64,000 nt of DNA from Persicaria tinctoria. Lineage: Eukaryota; Streptophyta; Magnoliopsida; Caryophyllales; Polygonaceae. Position 1 is the stretch's first letter, and each line of letters starts with the position of its first letter. The translations under genes and the position numbers were made by a program. The notes below the pieces were generated by a model that ran no database searches, was not told the DNA's origin, and saw only the letters and a program-made list of their open reading frames with translations. Positions 1 through 12,239 of this stretch are shown in pieces. Location: assembly GCA_037127255.1 (NCBI GenBank), contig JBANSL010000018.1, forward strand, positions 13,923,175-13,987,174. Reading direction: 5' to 3'.

Positions 1-628
1 ATATACTTTAATACCACCTCCAAAAAATTGGATTATTTTTTATTAACGTAGAAAGGTGGAGAAATTTTTTAACAATTTTTTAGAGGGGGTTATTTTAATT
101 AGTTTTTCAATCCACAACCAAATACTCGTTCAGGAGTTTCAAAAAAGCATTTCCCTCCGCCGCTAGAAGTTTCCACAAGAGCATTTTCTTTGGATGACGT
201 AGAACCCACCTTCGATGGTAAACCCCCAACCGACTAGAGTCACGTATCAGATAAATCAATTTGTGTCAACTGGAGCTCCACACCACTAGACCACCCCGAC
301 CGGACCCAGAAGAGCATTTGCATTGGTAATAAAGTGTATGCGCCTGCCGGCCTATGCCAATAGAAAAAAAAAAAAACAGTAGAGTATAAGACTCTAAACA
401 AGCCCCAATTAATTCGAAAGTGACTCCACCCTCATTTGTTACGGCAACGATTTGAGTGGTGTAGATCGAGTGATATGTCCATATACTCATTCCTAATCTT
501 TCTCTCTATTTAATAAGTACATTTTGGCATGTTTTACTCCAATTCCTAATCGTTATTTGGCCTTTTTTTTCTTAAAAAAACAACCCAAAAAATCGAATAT
601 CAGTGAACTTTTGAACTAAATAAAGAAG
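1..628. other. AT-rich 5' flank, no gene seen
   Basis: No open frame resembling a known protein was found on either strand. The segment holds short A and T runs and a mixed-sequence stretch near 120-300. The last 100 bases probably contain the promoter and leader of the reductase gene that starts at 629, but no clear TATA box was assigned. Confidence 0.5.
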
Positions 629-2009
629 ATGAGCGGAGAAGGAAAGGCGGTGTGCGTTACGGGTGCTTCCGGCTACATCGCGTCCTGGCTCGTGAAGTTG
701 TTGCTCCTCCGCGGCTACACCGTCAATGCCACCGTTCGTGGCCTTAGTTAGTCCCTCCTCCGTCATCTTCTCCATCCATCTATCTATCATTATTTTCCAA
801 CTTGTGTATGATCGAGATTTTACATGTAGATGATCCTAAGAAGGTCGAACACTTGCTTGCCCTTGAAGGGGCGAAAGAGAGGCTTCGCTTGTTCAGAGCC
901 GAGTTAACCGAAGAGGGTTCCTTTGATCCCGCCATTGATGGTTGTGTAGGCGTCTTCCACACTGCAACTCCTTGTATCGTGGTCTCCGACGACCCACAGG
1001 TCTCATCTGATTTGATGATAAATCTTGCATAAGCTTCATATGTAACATATAACTAATCAAAATTACTCTCAATTATGCAGGCGGAAATTGTTGATCCATC
1101 AGTTAAAGGAACTATAAACGTACTCAGCTCGTGTGCCGCCATGGCTTCATCCGTCAAAAGAGTGGTTTTAACCTCCTCAATTTCCGCCATGGTGATCAAC
1201 GACAGACCCATAAGTCGAGAGACCCTGGTTGATGAGACCTGGTTCTCCGATCCCAACTTCTGTCGAAAAGAACAGGTTCCCTGCACACTCTTGAGTCTTG
1301 AGTCTCGAGGATTTTTCCATTTGCGCAATTGATGAACATATGTTCTATGAATTGATATGAAGCAGAAATGGTACGCGTTATCGAAGATCTTAGCTGAAGA
1401 AGCTGCAAGTGAATTCGTGAAAACGAAGGGTATTGATTTAGTCACCGTTTGCCCTGGGTGGGTGCTTGGCCCTATGTTACAGCCTACCATGAATTCAAGC
1501 TGTTCTCCTATCTTCAACTTAATAGGTAACTGTATATTTCTCTTCTACTATGTGCCGTTCATACGAACATACTAACAAGTTGTATATAATGCAGGCGCAA
1601 GCACGTACGAGGATGTTTCGTACGGATGGGTGCATGTGAAAGACGTCGCAAATGCTCATATTCAAGTATTTGAGATCGAATCAGCTAGCGGAAGGTATTG
1701 CATAGTTGAAGGTGAAGCCTATTTTCCCAACATTGTGAGGATGTTAAGAGAGGCTTATCCAACTCTTCAACTCCCTACCAAGTAAGTTATCCAACTCTTC
1801 TGCATTTGGATCGATATATATTAAGCATTGATTGTAACATTTTTAAGACTGAAATTGTACATAGGTGTGTTGAGGGTGCACATTATATACCATACTGCAA
1901 GTTTTCCAAGAAAAGAGCAGAAAGTTTGGGACTCGAGTTCATTCCATTGGAACCGACTTTGAAGGAGACGATTGAGAGCCTCAAGGAGAAGCAATTCATC
2001 AGGCTCTAG
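629..2009 (+). CDS. phenylacetaldehyde/cinnamoyl-CoA reductase-like SDR
   Basis: NADPH-dependent short-chain dehydrogenase of the plant DFR/CCR/PAR family, expected to reduce an aldehyde, CoA ester or ketone in the cytosol; the substrate cannot be read from sequence. Six exons: 629-746, 830-999, 1081-1275, 1366-1525, 1595-1781, 1865-2009. All introns are GT-AG and the joined frame gives 324 residues, a normal family length. Residues 8-20 hold the Rossmann glycine motif [12 protein letters not shown]. The Ser of LTSSIS (about 128-129), Tyr164 and Lys168 of WYALSK form the catalytic set. The C-terminus SLKEKQF is typical of PAR/CAD-like members. It differs from usual members in having VCPGWVLGP where NPxxVxGP is common. 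A CCR or tetraketide pyrone reductase role is possible. The family is sure; the substrate is not. Confidence 0.88.
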
Positions 2010-3194
2010 GGTTTATGGATGGAACAAGCTTGTGCATATGCTTGCTACTTCTATTTGGGATTTAAATACCAGTCAAATTGTACTAGCAAGCTACCTTGTC
2101 TCTTTCAATCTAGTTTTGCCTTCACAGTTGTATAATAAAATTTCTCAGTGTTTGCAAGTATGAGTTATACTCAAATATCACAATTTCTCAAAAAGAGAGT
2201 GAAAGAGTTTAAAGAGCACTCATCTTTTGGAATTTGCTGAGTGATGGGATTCCAGTACAATACCAGGCTTGGTGGAACTCGTCGGGAACTGATTTAGGGC
2301 AGTGCCTGGACAGATGAACAATGTGAACTTTCATGAGCATCATCACCATCTTGCCAGAGTTCTCCATTAAATCGAAGGCAACAGAAAGGCATAAATGAAT
2401 GGCAAGTATCGGGTCACAGGCGAATTTTGCCTTGAAGCCAATTCCTAAAGCTACAGTGGTACTGTTAGAAGTAAATAAACCTTTCCATGTCAGTTGGCTG
2501 TTAGTTAAGGTCAAGATCAAAGAAAGTAATGTCTATGCCCCAAATTTCCTAGATACCATTATAAACTGATGAAAGGCGGTATGAAGGATCATTTAATTCA
2601 ACATGAGATTGTTCTTTAACAATCAATAGGAGAAGTAACCAAAAGTACATGATCGCTATTGCTACTATACAGTAAAGACCTAACTTACTTATCGTTGGCA
2701 AATGATTAAAACAAAGACACATTTGTAAGAGACAAATAGAGACTTACAGTCGTGCCAACTATCATTCTGGGCCATCTGCATAGGACAGACAGCGAAGGTC
2801 ATGTGTGTCTGAGCAGTTCATCAACTGTGAAGACTGAAGAGATGAAGAGATATTTCAGTCACCTTGCCAGACATCCTAAAAGTTGGTCGAAGGTTTACCC
2901 ATCTCCTTCGCTCTTGAATTCGAAAGAGGATGAATCAGATATGCTTCTTCCAATGAAAATACTAACAAGACAAGAAGCGTTTCTTCGGTACACCTTCAAG
3001 TTAGCAGCCTAACGACAAAGCAATTTAAGAAGCGTAATGCACCTCCTACTCCAACTCGGCAACTCTGCTTGGTTACCATAAATGACCAGGGGATGGAAAC
3101 CAAAGTCAGTCCCTCTGTACTGAAATCTAATTCTCAGATCAAGTGGTAAAAGTACCACACTAACCAGCATCCAAAGCCATATATTCCATGTTAC
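2010..3194. other. intergenic, no recognised gene
   Basis: Contains the 3' end of the reductase transcript (AATAAAATTT near 2135) and downstream flank of the OBERON gene on the other strand. A plus-strand open stretch at 2752-3012 reads as mixed, fairly polar sequence ending RYTFKLAA, and another short one lies at about 2398-2570. I recognise no family for either and would not call a gene. Confidence 0.45.
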
Positions 3195-6100
3195 TCATTT
3201 GTCATTAACCAAATTCGGCTTTGCATTTCCCATCGTTAGACACAGTTCCTTTATATCTTCCTGCATTCTCGTCCGTGTTTTCATATATTCTTGGTAGCTT
3301 CTCTCAAGAACTTGCAGCTCCTCCAGCTTCTTCTTACGCTTTTCCTCCACTGTGGCTAGCTGCAGTTTGGCTACCCGGGCAGCGTACCCCTCTTCTATCT
3401 TCTGGCTCTTAACGATTGATATGTGCTTCAAATATTCAGATTTCCTCCTAGCATCATCAGCACGGGACTGAAACATCTTGGCCTCTGCTTGTATAATCTT
3501 CACAAGGGTCTCCAGCTCATCCACTACAGGTATAGGTGTAGCTTCTTTATTCCGGACGGAACTCATGTTACCTCTATTATTTGAAGGAGAGGAATCCTTC
3601 AAGGGGGCAGTGCTTGGAGATTCCCTTCTCACTGGTGCTTCAAGCTCCTGTCCAAACGGCACTGAAGCACTGCTGTACATGGAATCACAGTCTAGGAAGA
3701 AACCGAAATACATTAGCATTAGTCTATTGACACATTGCATGTATAGGAACTCCAGAAATTGAACTGCATATAGGCAGAAGGGAAGAATAAAAAGAGTAAC
3801 AATGGAACCATTCAAAACAAATATGAGAAACGCTTATTCCTGCACCATTTTGCTTCCTTGGAAGTAATAACTCATCTACGCAGCCTCCCAGCTGACGAGA
3901 CCACCACAGAAAATATAAAGAACAACCCTTAAAAACCATTTGCAAATATCAATACATTACTATACTATTGTCCTCAGCTCCAGAGTCAGAATTAATTTTG
4001 AAACTAGACTCCACAATGCTACCTAACTTCTAACAATTTTGTTCTCCAAATAAGTGAACCAAAAATGTATTTCTTCAGGAAAATAAGGCGGAAATCTGAA
4101 AGAAGTTGGATAAACAAAAATAGTTCTTTCTCACAGTATCATCGCATTTGAGGAAACCAAATACAGACAGTAGCAAAACTAGCATGTAGATTATCAGGGG
4201 GGTAAACATGCATGCAAGTATCTAACAACAAATTACGAAAATTAAAGCATGCAAAATACTGAAAACCGTCATAAATTGCGTGGACCAATTGATGCTCGTA
4301 AATCTTAGTGCATGATTCTTCAGGCACCATAAAATAGGGCACACAAGAAGAAGAGCATAAAATCATTACTTTATTGCTGTGATCCCATCATTAAGATTTA
4401 AGACCTACATCAAAGCATATGATTCAAGAACAGAGTTTGAAAGCTTACCCTTTAAGAAATGCATTATTCGATTATAGATTTCCAACAGGTTGTCGGTAAT
4501 GCAGATTTTCGGCAAGTTGCTCACGGCTTTCAGTTGCACAAGTGACTGGCTAGCAGTGTCATGCAATAGCTTTCCTCTTGAATCTTTGCTCGCAGCAAAT
4601 ATCCTTACCACATACTCTAATTCCTTAAACATGGTTTCAGCTGTCCATTCTGCTGCACAGGCTTTAAAAACGTCCCTAACAAAACCGAACATCTCAGATG
4701 GATGATCACATGCAACACAGTAGAATTGCATCTCAGATGTTCCCTGAGCTGAAATAACACTCTGCCCGTTTCTGATGTAAGATTTCTGCACACCACAGTC
4801 AGCATGGCACCAGTGGGAACATGAATCACAACCAATCCAACCACAAGTGTTAGATGCTGTATCAAACTTGGAACAAACAAGACACATGCACATATTGCAA
4901 AAACCATCTTTTCTTGAGCAAAATTTACACTCGCATTCATCAACAGGCAATTCACTACCACAGTTTGGATTCCTGCACTTTAGATTCAGAAAGATCTCAG
5001 CCAGATCAACCAAAGAAACACTATGACCATGCTGAAGGAAACCTGCCACACCAGTCTTAATGGCCACCAAGATTTCCAGCTGTACACGGTGACACTTTAA
5101 AAGAGTCTCTAATGTCATGTCAGTCCTATTGCTCAGTATGCCCCGGAGTAAATAGAGCTGCTCCTGATTATCTTCCTTCAATATCATTTCTTGGATGCCT
5201 TCCTTCAAGCATGCAATACTCTCATCTGCCATTTCTGTGAATTTGTAAGCAATTGCTGGAATAGGTTCAGATACAACAATTCCCACAATGCCATGGATGA
5301 AATCAGACTCAAGTGTAGCTATTTGTTCAGCGTTCTTCTGGCTAGTAAAGCCACTTTCTTCAGCCATTGTTCGCTCACTTTCCCTCGCATGGTCTAATCC
5401 AGAACCATGAGATCTAGTACCCTGTGCTGGAGGCCCAACATCATCATGGTAAGCCATTTTCATCCCAGATTGCTGTCTCTGTAAACTCCCAGATCTATTT
5501 AGGACGGTGGGATTACCACACACTAGTTGGCCACTGAGGATGCCCTCGGAAGTTGGTAGATGAAGAGACCCATTGACATTTGGTGGAAACTTTTGATATG
5601 CAAGAAGATCCTTGGGAAAAGAACCATTCACAGGAAGTGCCTGCCAATCAACTCCTTGAAATAATGGACGGCTCTTTACGGATTGTTCGCAGTCATGGTC
5701 AAAGGAATTATGGGTGAGAGAGCAGCTAGGATTATGAATGAATTGAGAACCTGAAAAAGAGATTGACCTTGTAAATCCATCAGAACCCATACAAAGTGTG
5801 TTGGCGGGTGATTGAACCCTCCTTATAGTTGTACAAGGTGAGGAACTTGGAAGTGGAGCAACGCTGTTGGAAAGAGCAGGCACTGACGCATTTGGCAAAC
5901 AAAGTGATAGCTCAAGGGACTCTCGTGTCCTCTTTTCACCTTGACACTTAGTATGGCTACCATTTTGTCCTTCGTTGGTTTTTCCAAAATTAGAGCAAGA
6001 AAATAACTCAAATCCCCTATTGTTAGGGCTTTCTAAAGAATCATTCCTTGAAGCAATAAAGCTCTGCTCAAACAAAGAGTTATTTCTACTAAGCTCATCC

Positions 6101-7677
6101 TCATCGCTTGAACACATATCCACACCTTTTCCTTTGTCCTTTCCATTATCCATACTCGATGCACGTTCACATAAATTGGCTTCAGTAATATTTTTCATTA
6201 ATTGAGGCTCGATCACATCTTCAGCAACAGCTTCAAGTTCCATAGCATTCTCCATTTCATCCTCTCCGCTTTGGGCTGCTACTGTATCATTATCTACAAA
6301 TAGATCCTCGTTATCTTGGCATGCAAGCTCAACATTGGCAGGGACAGAGCACTCAGGATGGTCATCCCTCAAACTTTCAGAACTGGTCAATCTATTTCCA
6401 TTATCAGCAGCTTTGACATCGTCTCTTACTTCACTCCCAAAATCCCTATCAGCAAAATTGATTTCACTACTAGATAACTTCCCTTGCAAAGGAGAAATTT
6501 CAGCTTCTACATCCTCAGGCCCTCTAAGTTGTTCTATCTCATCATCATCGGGTTCATTAGTATCTCCAACGTTCTCTTTGTTGTTTGATTTCATACCACC
6601 TCCTGATTCAGACTTCTCCTCGCGGCCTTCCACATGAGCTTCTTCAGCCAAGTCTAGTTGCAACACATTTTGATCAATTGAAGCTGGGGTGCCAACTTCC
6701 TTCAAATAATCCAATTGTAGCTCACCTTCCTCCCTCTCACCTACAATGCCATTTTCTCCATTCCTAGCTACAATTCTTTCACTTGGATTCGCATCTTTTG
6801 ATGGCTCAACAGAGTCCTTGGAATCCTGCAACCAAGATGGAGATTTTGCACCCATTGATCCGTGTGGTGACCTCAAACTCTCTCTATTGCTACTATCACA
6901 TCTCCCACTCTTATTACTACTACCAGGACCCTCACTACCTGAAGTTTTCAATTCATCTTCAACATCTCTACTTCTGGTGTCAAATCTCTTCCATGATGAG
7001 ACGGTGCCTTCAATATTTGATCGATCTCGCTGCGACCTAAATCCTTTAGGAAAACTCCCCCTCGGCACTGAAAAATTATCCGGGCGGTGGATCCTCTCGC
7101 TCCCTCTACCTCTATACCTATTCCTCTCCCACACCATTCCCCTTCCGCCCCGGGGCGAACCTAGACCACCTCTATCGAAACCACCACGGTCCCTATGGCG
7201 AAGAAACCCTTGCCGTCTATCAAATTCATCAGTTTCATGCTCAAATCGCTTCCTCGAACCTTTAGAACCCTCCCTGTGATCGAACTTGTCAGTCCAATCG
7301 TGGTCCATTCTACTCCTCGGGCCTCTGCTACCCTCTCCATCTTCCAATCCATCGGAATCACGGTCGATCCGCTTCCGCAAACCCCTCCAAACCTCCCGGT
7401 CATCGAATTCGTTGCCGAAATCATGATCAGACGCCTTCCGGAACCCCCTGGAACCCTCGCGATCGAAGCAATTGGCATCACGCTCAGTTCTCCTCCGCGC
7501 GCCAGCCCAGGAAATATCCCGATGACGGTTGTTCTCTTCCGGATTCCACCGCCTATATTGAAACGAAGACGGCGACGACGAGGACCCTGCCGCCGCCGCA
7601 GACAACGATCGATCAAGCTCCCTATCCCTGGATCCAGAGCCTAAATCCTCGCCGTAAGATCTCAATCTCTTCGCCAT
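3195..7677 (-). CDS. OBE4: OBERON4-like PHD-finger protein
   Basis: Nuclear PHD-finger protein of the OBERON/TITANIA family, which in Arabidopsis acts in embryonic root and shoot meristem establishment. Two coding exons: 7677-4449 and 3691-3195, separated by a 757-nt intron (donor GTAAGC, acceptor CTAG). The joined frame gives 1241 residues, near the long OBE4 type and about twice OBE1/2. Layout: Arg/Ser/Asp-rich low-complexity N-terminal third; acidic middle; OBERON helical part about 780-900; PHD finger starting at Cys901 (CRNPNC, then CSRKDGFC, CMCLVC, CGWIGCDSC, WCHADC, FYCVAC); C-terminal coiled coil about 1110-1230 rich in Glu, Lys and Arg (DELETLVKIIQAEAKMFQSR onward), encoded by the last exon. 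The start at 7677 is the first ATG before the conserved KRLRSYGEDLGSGSRD start. Family certain; orthology to OBE4 rather than OBE3 rests on length and recall. Confidence 0.9.
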
Positions 7678-8101
7678 GAATCAGTACAATAAACGGATGC
7701 AACAAATTCCAAACATACGAGAAGTTTATGTACACATATAAAACGAAACCTAGCTAGACGCCTAGATCTGAGAAAGTCAACCGTGCAAGAACCCTAGACA
7801 AAGCAAAATCGAACTTGGTGATGTTGACCGGATCAGTATCGGCCACATAGATTTAGAGCACCGCCATGAATGGTGAGTGGGAAAGCAAAAATGAAGAACA
7901 TTGAAGAGAAGGGAGCGGGTCTCTTGACTTTGAACACATTGGATTGCGGGTAGATACAACTTCTGGGCGGGGCCTGAGGTGACAAGCTGACCTGCTTGTG
8001 TCACCGCCTTGTTCAGTGTGTTTGAACTTTATATTCCCTCTCCATTCGGCAAAAAGACTTTTCCATTGTAGAAAAGATTACCAAGAAAGAAAAAAAAAAT
8101 A
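7678..8101. other. 5' flank of the OBERON gene
   Basis: The leader and promoter of the minus-strand OBERON gene should lie here; a sequence reading ACCCTAG near 7790 (plus strand) resembles plant leader or telo-box-like motifs. No other gene is seen. Confidence 0.4.
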
Positions 8102-8517
8102 CTCCCTCCGTAAACATACTAACGTTTTAGGACTTGAATTTTGTTCGAAAAAACAGGTCGTTTTAGACATTTTTACCATTACTTTTCAAAATTACTCTTG
8201 CCTATTTTGTCTCATTTCATGTGAGGGAACCGATGAGATTAGGCTGGTAGTTTTTCAACCATGTGTGACATCTCCACTTGGTTTATGATTTGAATTTTGC
8301 GCCAAGTAATTTGAATTTTAGCTCCGAAATTAGGATAATTAGGAAAATGAGAGTCACTCCCTCCATTTGTATTCCATTAATTAGTTTCCAATCATTGCCG
8401 ACAGGTATAAGAAGTTGTTGAATGTTGGTACACCATTAGGGGTAATTTAGGCATTTTAAAAAATCCTTAAATATTGTGCACTGGGCTAAAACGTCATGCT
8501 TTGCCAAACGGAGGGAG
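8102..8517. mobile_element. Stowaway/mariner-like MITE
   Basis: Starts CTCCCTCCGT and ends ACGGAGGGAG, exact inverted ends flanked by TA at 8100-8101 and 8518-8519. This is the hallmark of plant Tc1/mariner-type MITEs. It is about 416 bp with no coding capacity. A second CTCCCTCC start at about 8357 suggests nesting of a related copy or a composite. Confidence 0.75.
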
Positions 8518-9940
8518 TAGTACTTCATCTATCTCTAGTCCCTTCAGAGCAATGCGTCCCTCACAACCTATGCAAGTCGGAGTTTGCTCGAAAATTACAA
8601 GATGACGGGAGGGGGGGGGGGGGGGGGCGTATGAGGATATATAGAGGAATTGAGATCGATGCGACCCGATGGTCACCATTAAGCTGGGTACTACAATCGC
8701 AGCGAGTTCGAGCATGTAAAACAATTCGATCGAGCAATCTCGCTATAAGTGGCCTAAACAATCGTTTTGTTGCTTGCAAATGCTTCGGCGGAGGGGAATG
8801 TGTAAATTCGGTTCGCTCAATTATAGCCTAGGTCGTGAATTTAAACCAATGAAGAACACAAGAAATTCCAAACTACAAACCCTTATATTGAAGTTAAAAA
8901 CACACAAAATAGATCAAATTAAGTAAGGGCTTTTGCAGATTTTATGATAAGAACTTCAAAAATTACCAGCTTTTATGTCCAATTCGGACCACAACTCTTC
9001 AAATTTCATATTTAGGATTTTCCTTATAGTTCCTGCTCTTGGTCTTTAGGAGATAGATGAATGACGATAAATGAACCTATGATTTTACAATTTCATTTGA
9101 ACTTCTTGTTAATTATATTTTAAGTCCAAAGTATTTTTTCGTTTGTTAATTTTAGCTATTGTATTGAAATTGGTTTAATATATGATAGTTTGTATACCGA
9201 TTAGTAATTTCTAAAGTTCGTATTATTTTTGGTTTACGGGTGATAGTTGGTATTATTCTTGGTCGTTTTTTTTTAACAATTCGGTACTAATTAACCATCA
9301 AATAGATAAAGGTGGTGTTTATAATACAATTTTTAAGATGTTTAAATTAAATCCTTGTTTATTTTTGGTAGAGAAATGTGATAATTTCCCTTTATTAACT
9401 TAGTCCATATTAAAGTTAAGATTTATTAGTCATTATTCTAACCCCTCCTTTCTTCATTTTTCCACATAATTATTTTTCATAGAAAAATTGTTATATTTTT
9501 ATCCCCTAACTGCAAAAAGGGTAACCATTTCCTCTATAATGCTCTAACCATTTTCCTCACCTCCTCCACTAGGCTCACAAAAATTAATAATAATGTACAT
9601 TTTATATGTAAATTTAGTTTCTTTCCTTTCTATTCTCTCCTTTAGAAAGGAATGTAACCTAAGAGTAAGGGTGTAATTCCACATATAATCAAACACTCAT
9701 TGTGAAATACAAACACACCCTTAATTTATTTGGGGTTTTGGCCAATGCCCAATAGTATCGAGATGCTTGGATTTGCTTATTTTGGTTGTTAGATGCTAGC
9801 CCAAACTTGTAGGGTAGAAGGCCCTCCAATTACGCCTCTTTTATTGGGCTTTTTAGCCCACATGATGTGGGTTATTGTCTAGGCAGGCCTTTTTGGTTAC
9901 AATAAGAGCAGCTGCAGTGACCAAAAAAATCACATCAAAG
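8518..9940. other. intergenic, AT-rich
   Basis: No gene recognised. Contains the G run at 8611-8627 and a long AT-rich stretch. Short open frames at 8494-8831 have no family resemblance. Confidence 0.5.
8611..8627. repeat. poly(G) tract of 17
   Basis: Seventeen consecutive G bases, preceded by GGGA. Homopolymer lengths of this kind are often uncertain in assemblies. Confidence 0.8.
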
Positions 9941-10006
9941 GATAACAGAAAGTACACGTGGCAGATGCCAATTTGGTGTCCTAACACTCATTCATTCTCG
10001 ATAAGG
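9941..10006 (+). promoter_or_regulatory. I-box/G-box light-responsive promoter motifs of psbTn
   Basis: GATAA at 9941, the palindromic G-box CACGTG at 9955-9960 and an I-box GATAAGG at 10000-10006 lie 91-156 bp upstream of the psbTn start. Paired I-box and G-box motifs are known from promoters of light-regulated photosynthesis genes, which fits the neighbour. Motifs are seen; function is inferred. Confidence 0.6.
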
Positions 10007-10096
10007 TAAGGTCAAATAGATGCCCTCTTAACAAACCACACTCCACACATCTAAACACTTAGAAATTTTCCAACAGGAGAGTGAGAGTCTAGCAAA

Positions 10097-10411
10097 ATGG
10101 CATCCATAGCTATGACATCGTCGTTTATCGGCTCGACCACGAGCCTCTCCAAGCTCCCTGCCGCCACCACCACCGCTCGTCGTGTCGTGGTGGTGACACC
10201 CAAGGTTTCGGCCCAAAAGATCGAGAGTGCGGAAGAGGAGAAGAGCTCGAAGAGAAGGGAGCTTTTCGTTGGTGCCGCGGCTGCAGCCATGTGCTCCATC
10301 GCCAAGGCTGCGATGGCCGATGAGGAGCCCAAGCGTGGAACCCCCGACGCTAAGAAGAAGTATGGTCCGGTTTGCATTGCCAATCCGACGGCCAGGATCT
10401 GCCGCAACTGA
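10097..10411 (+). CDS. PSBTN: photosystem II 5 kDa protein PsbTn (chloroplast)
   Basis: Nuclear-encoded small lumenal subunit of photosystem II, single exon, 104 residues. The N-terminal half is a Ser/Thr/Ala-rich transit peptide. [20 protein letters not shown], about residues 53-72, is a twin-arginine thylakoid signal ending in an Ala-x-Ala type cleavage site before DEEP. The mature part of about 30 residues has the family core [15 protein letters not shown] and two cysteines (VC...IC) that form a disulfide in the family. The first ATG after the AGCAAA context gives the full transit peptide. GATATGATATGATATCA in the 3' flank (about 10433) is a short repeat. Family call is firm. Confidence 0.93.
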   Translation: MASIAMTSSFIGSTTSLSKLPAATTTARRVVVVTPKVSAQKIESAEEEKSSKRRELFVGAAAAAMCSIAKAAMADEEPKRGTPDAKKKYGPVCIANPTARICRN

Positions 10412-10727
10412 CGATCAAGCTAGATCGAATATAATGATATGATATGATATCATCTTTGTAATGGTAATTGGGTAATTGGTGGGTATTTAATTATGATATA
10501 TGTCATGTGTTTGTAAGTTGGATCAATGATCTTCAGTTTTAAGAAGCTATAGCCATTGTCATTTGAATGCATTTAGTTATGGATGTTAATTAGTTTATAT
10601 ACATTGATCTATAAGATATGAGAAAACAATGGGTTATATAAACTCTTAAAATAAAACACTTTTTTCTTGATTTTTTTTATTAGGTAAGAATTCGAGTTCA
10701 TGACATATTTGAAATTCGAATGCTGAC
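10412..10727. other. psbTn 3' flank
   Basis: AT-rich trailer of psbTn up to the copia target duplication. No further feature is seen. Confidence 0.5.
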
Positions 10728-10732
10728 AGAGA

Positions 10733-11424
10733 TGATGGAAATTAGATGCGCAGCGGAAGTTTTAGAAACTATTTTCTATCATCTAATCACAAGGATCTTC
10801 ATGCATAAAATCGATAGATCAAATCATTGTTCATAGGAGATACCTCTTGATGCGTGAACCGGATCTGAACGGGGAGGATTCGGAAGAGAACTAGAGCCCC
10901 ACGTGTTGCTCCTCTACTTGGTCCACAAGAGCCCGGTTTAGATCTCCTTTGCCTTCGACTGCTAGGACGAAGATCGAAAGGCGAACAATCAAATTGCTCT
11001 TAATTGATGATGGTGGAATTCAGCCTTCACAAACCAAACGTACGGCAAAAACTCCTTTTTGTCTTTTGGGATGTGTTAATTAGGTCAAGTCATGATAAGC
11101 CCATCTTTATAAGCTTATATTTATACCCAACTTGATTAATTATTTATTTCAAAAATAAATCTTATCCCATTATTATTAATATATATCTAATATACACTAA
11201 TAATAAAATCATCTATCTTTTGATCAAGCCCTTCAACTCTAAGTGTGTGACCGCATAGGACCCGTTTATAATAGTCATGGGTTTAACCCGTTTAAGCCCA
11301 TTAATCGTAGTTGGCTTCTAGCAAAGCATTACGACTCCTAAAATAATCGGATTGAATATCTCTATCAATTGTCCTATTCCATAATTAGTCATTGCACCTT
11401 AAATTAAAGGACACAATTCCTTCA
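10733..11424 (-). repeat. 3' LTR of the copia element
   Basis: 692 bp, begins TGATGG and ends CTTCA on the plus strand. By eye it differs from the other LTR at five substitutions and no indels (for example CCCACGTG versus CCCACATG). Confidence 0.93.
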
Positions 11425-12239
11425 ATCTCCCACTTGTCCTTAAACAAGTGTGCAATTTCGGATACCCATGTCTCTTAATGTCATATTTGATGATATGGTG
11501 ACATCCATATCTTTTATCAAATATATTCCTTGAACTCCGAGTTCGAACTGTCAATTAAACGGATGATTACAAATAATTCATCCGAGCATGGCCATGCATT
11601 TTCAGTTCTTGCTCTTCAAGTGGCCTAGACACCATTCCTTTTCAATGCATCACAGTATGCATGAAGAAGGAGGACATCTACAGTCTTGTATGACTATGGC
11701 TCCCACTCAACTTTTGGCAATCCCAACTACGACCTTTATAACTCCCTGTTACGGAAAGCGTTTAGCCGTGTCAAAGAAATACCAATCATCAAGAGAGACC
11801 ATAACACACTCATGTATGAGGAATCTACTAATCATGGTTTAACTTAAAACTCCGCAATCCCTTTTGTAGAGTCTTAAGGTGGGTCTGTCCTATATGTATC
11901 ATCCATACATATATCTGTAATTGACTAGACATCTCCATGTCCCTATAGCCCATGAAACCTGGCGCTATCAATCAACTTACAATATAGTCATTTTATAAAA
12001 TCACCTATGTCCAATTGATGATTTCAGACTATGGACTTGTGATAATTCATAACTGCATTTCACTTAATGGGGTTTCATTTACCAGAACACTTAAGATAAG
12101 CCCATTTGCGAACTACAAATTATTTGGACATTTTATTTATTATCGTTCAACACAATATATAAATAAAGATGAAATATCATATATCATAAAATCATCCAAT
12201 CGAACATAAACTTAGTGTCTAACACTCTAAACATAAAAC

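Noticed and set aside
6746..7279. 177-residue plus-strand frame inside the OBERON gene
   Set aside because: Antisense shadow of the Arg/Ser-rich OBERON coding exon.
8494..8831. Overlapping open frames around the poly(G) tract
   Set aside because: Frames on both strands depend on the G-run length and show no family features.
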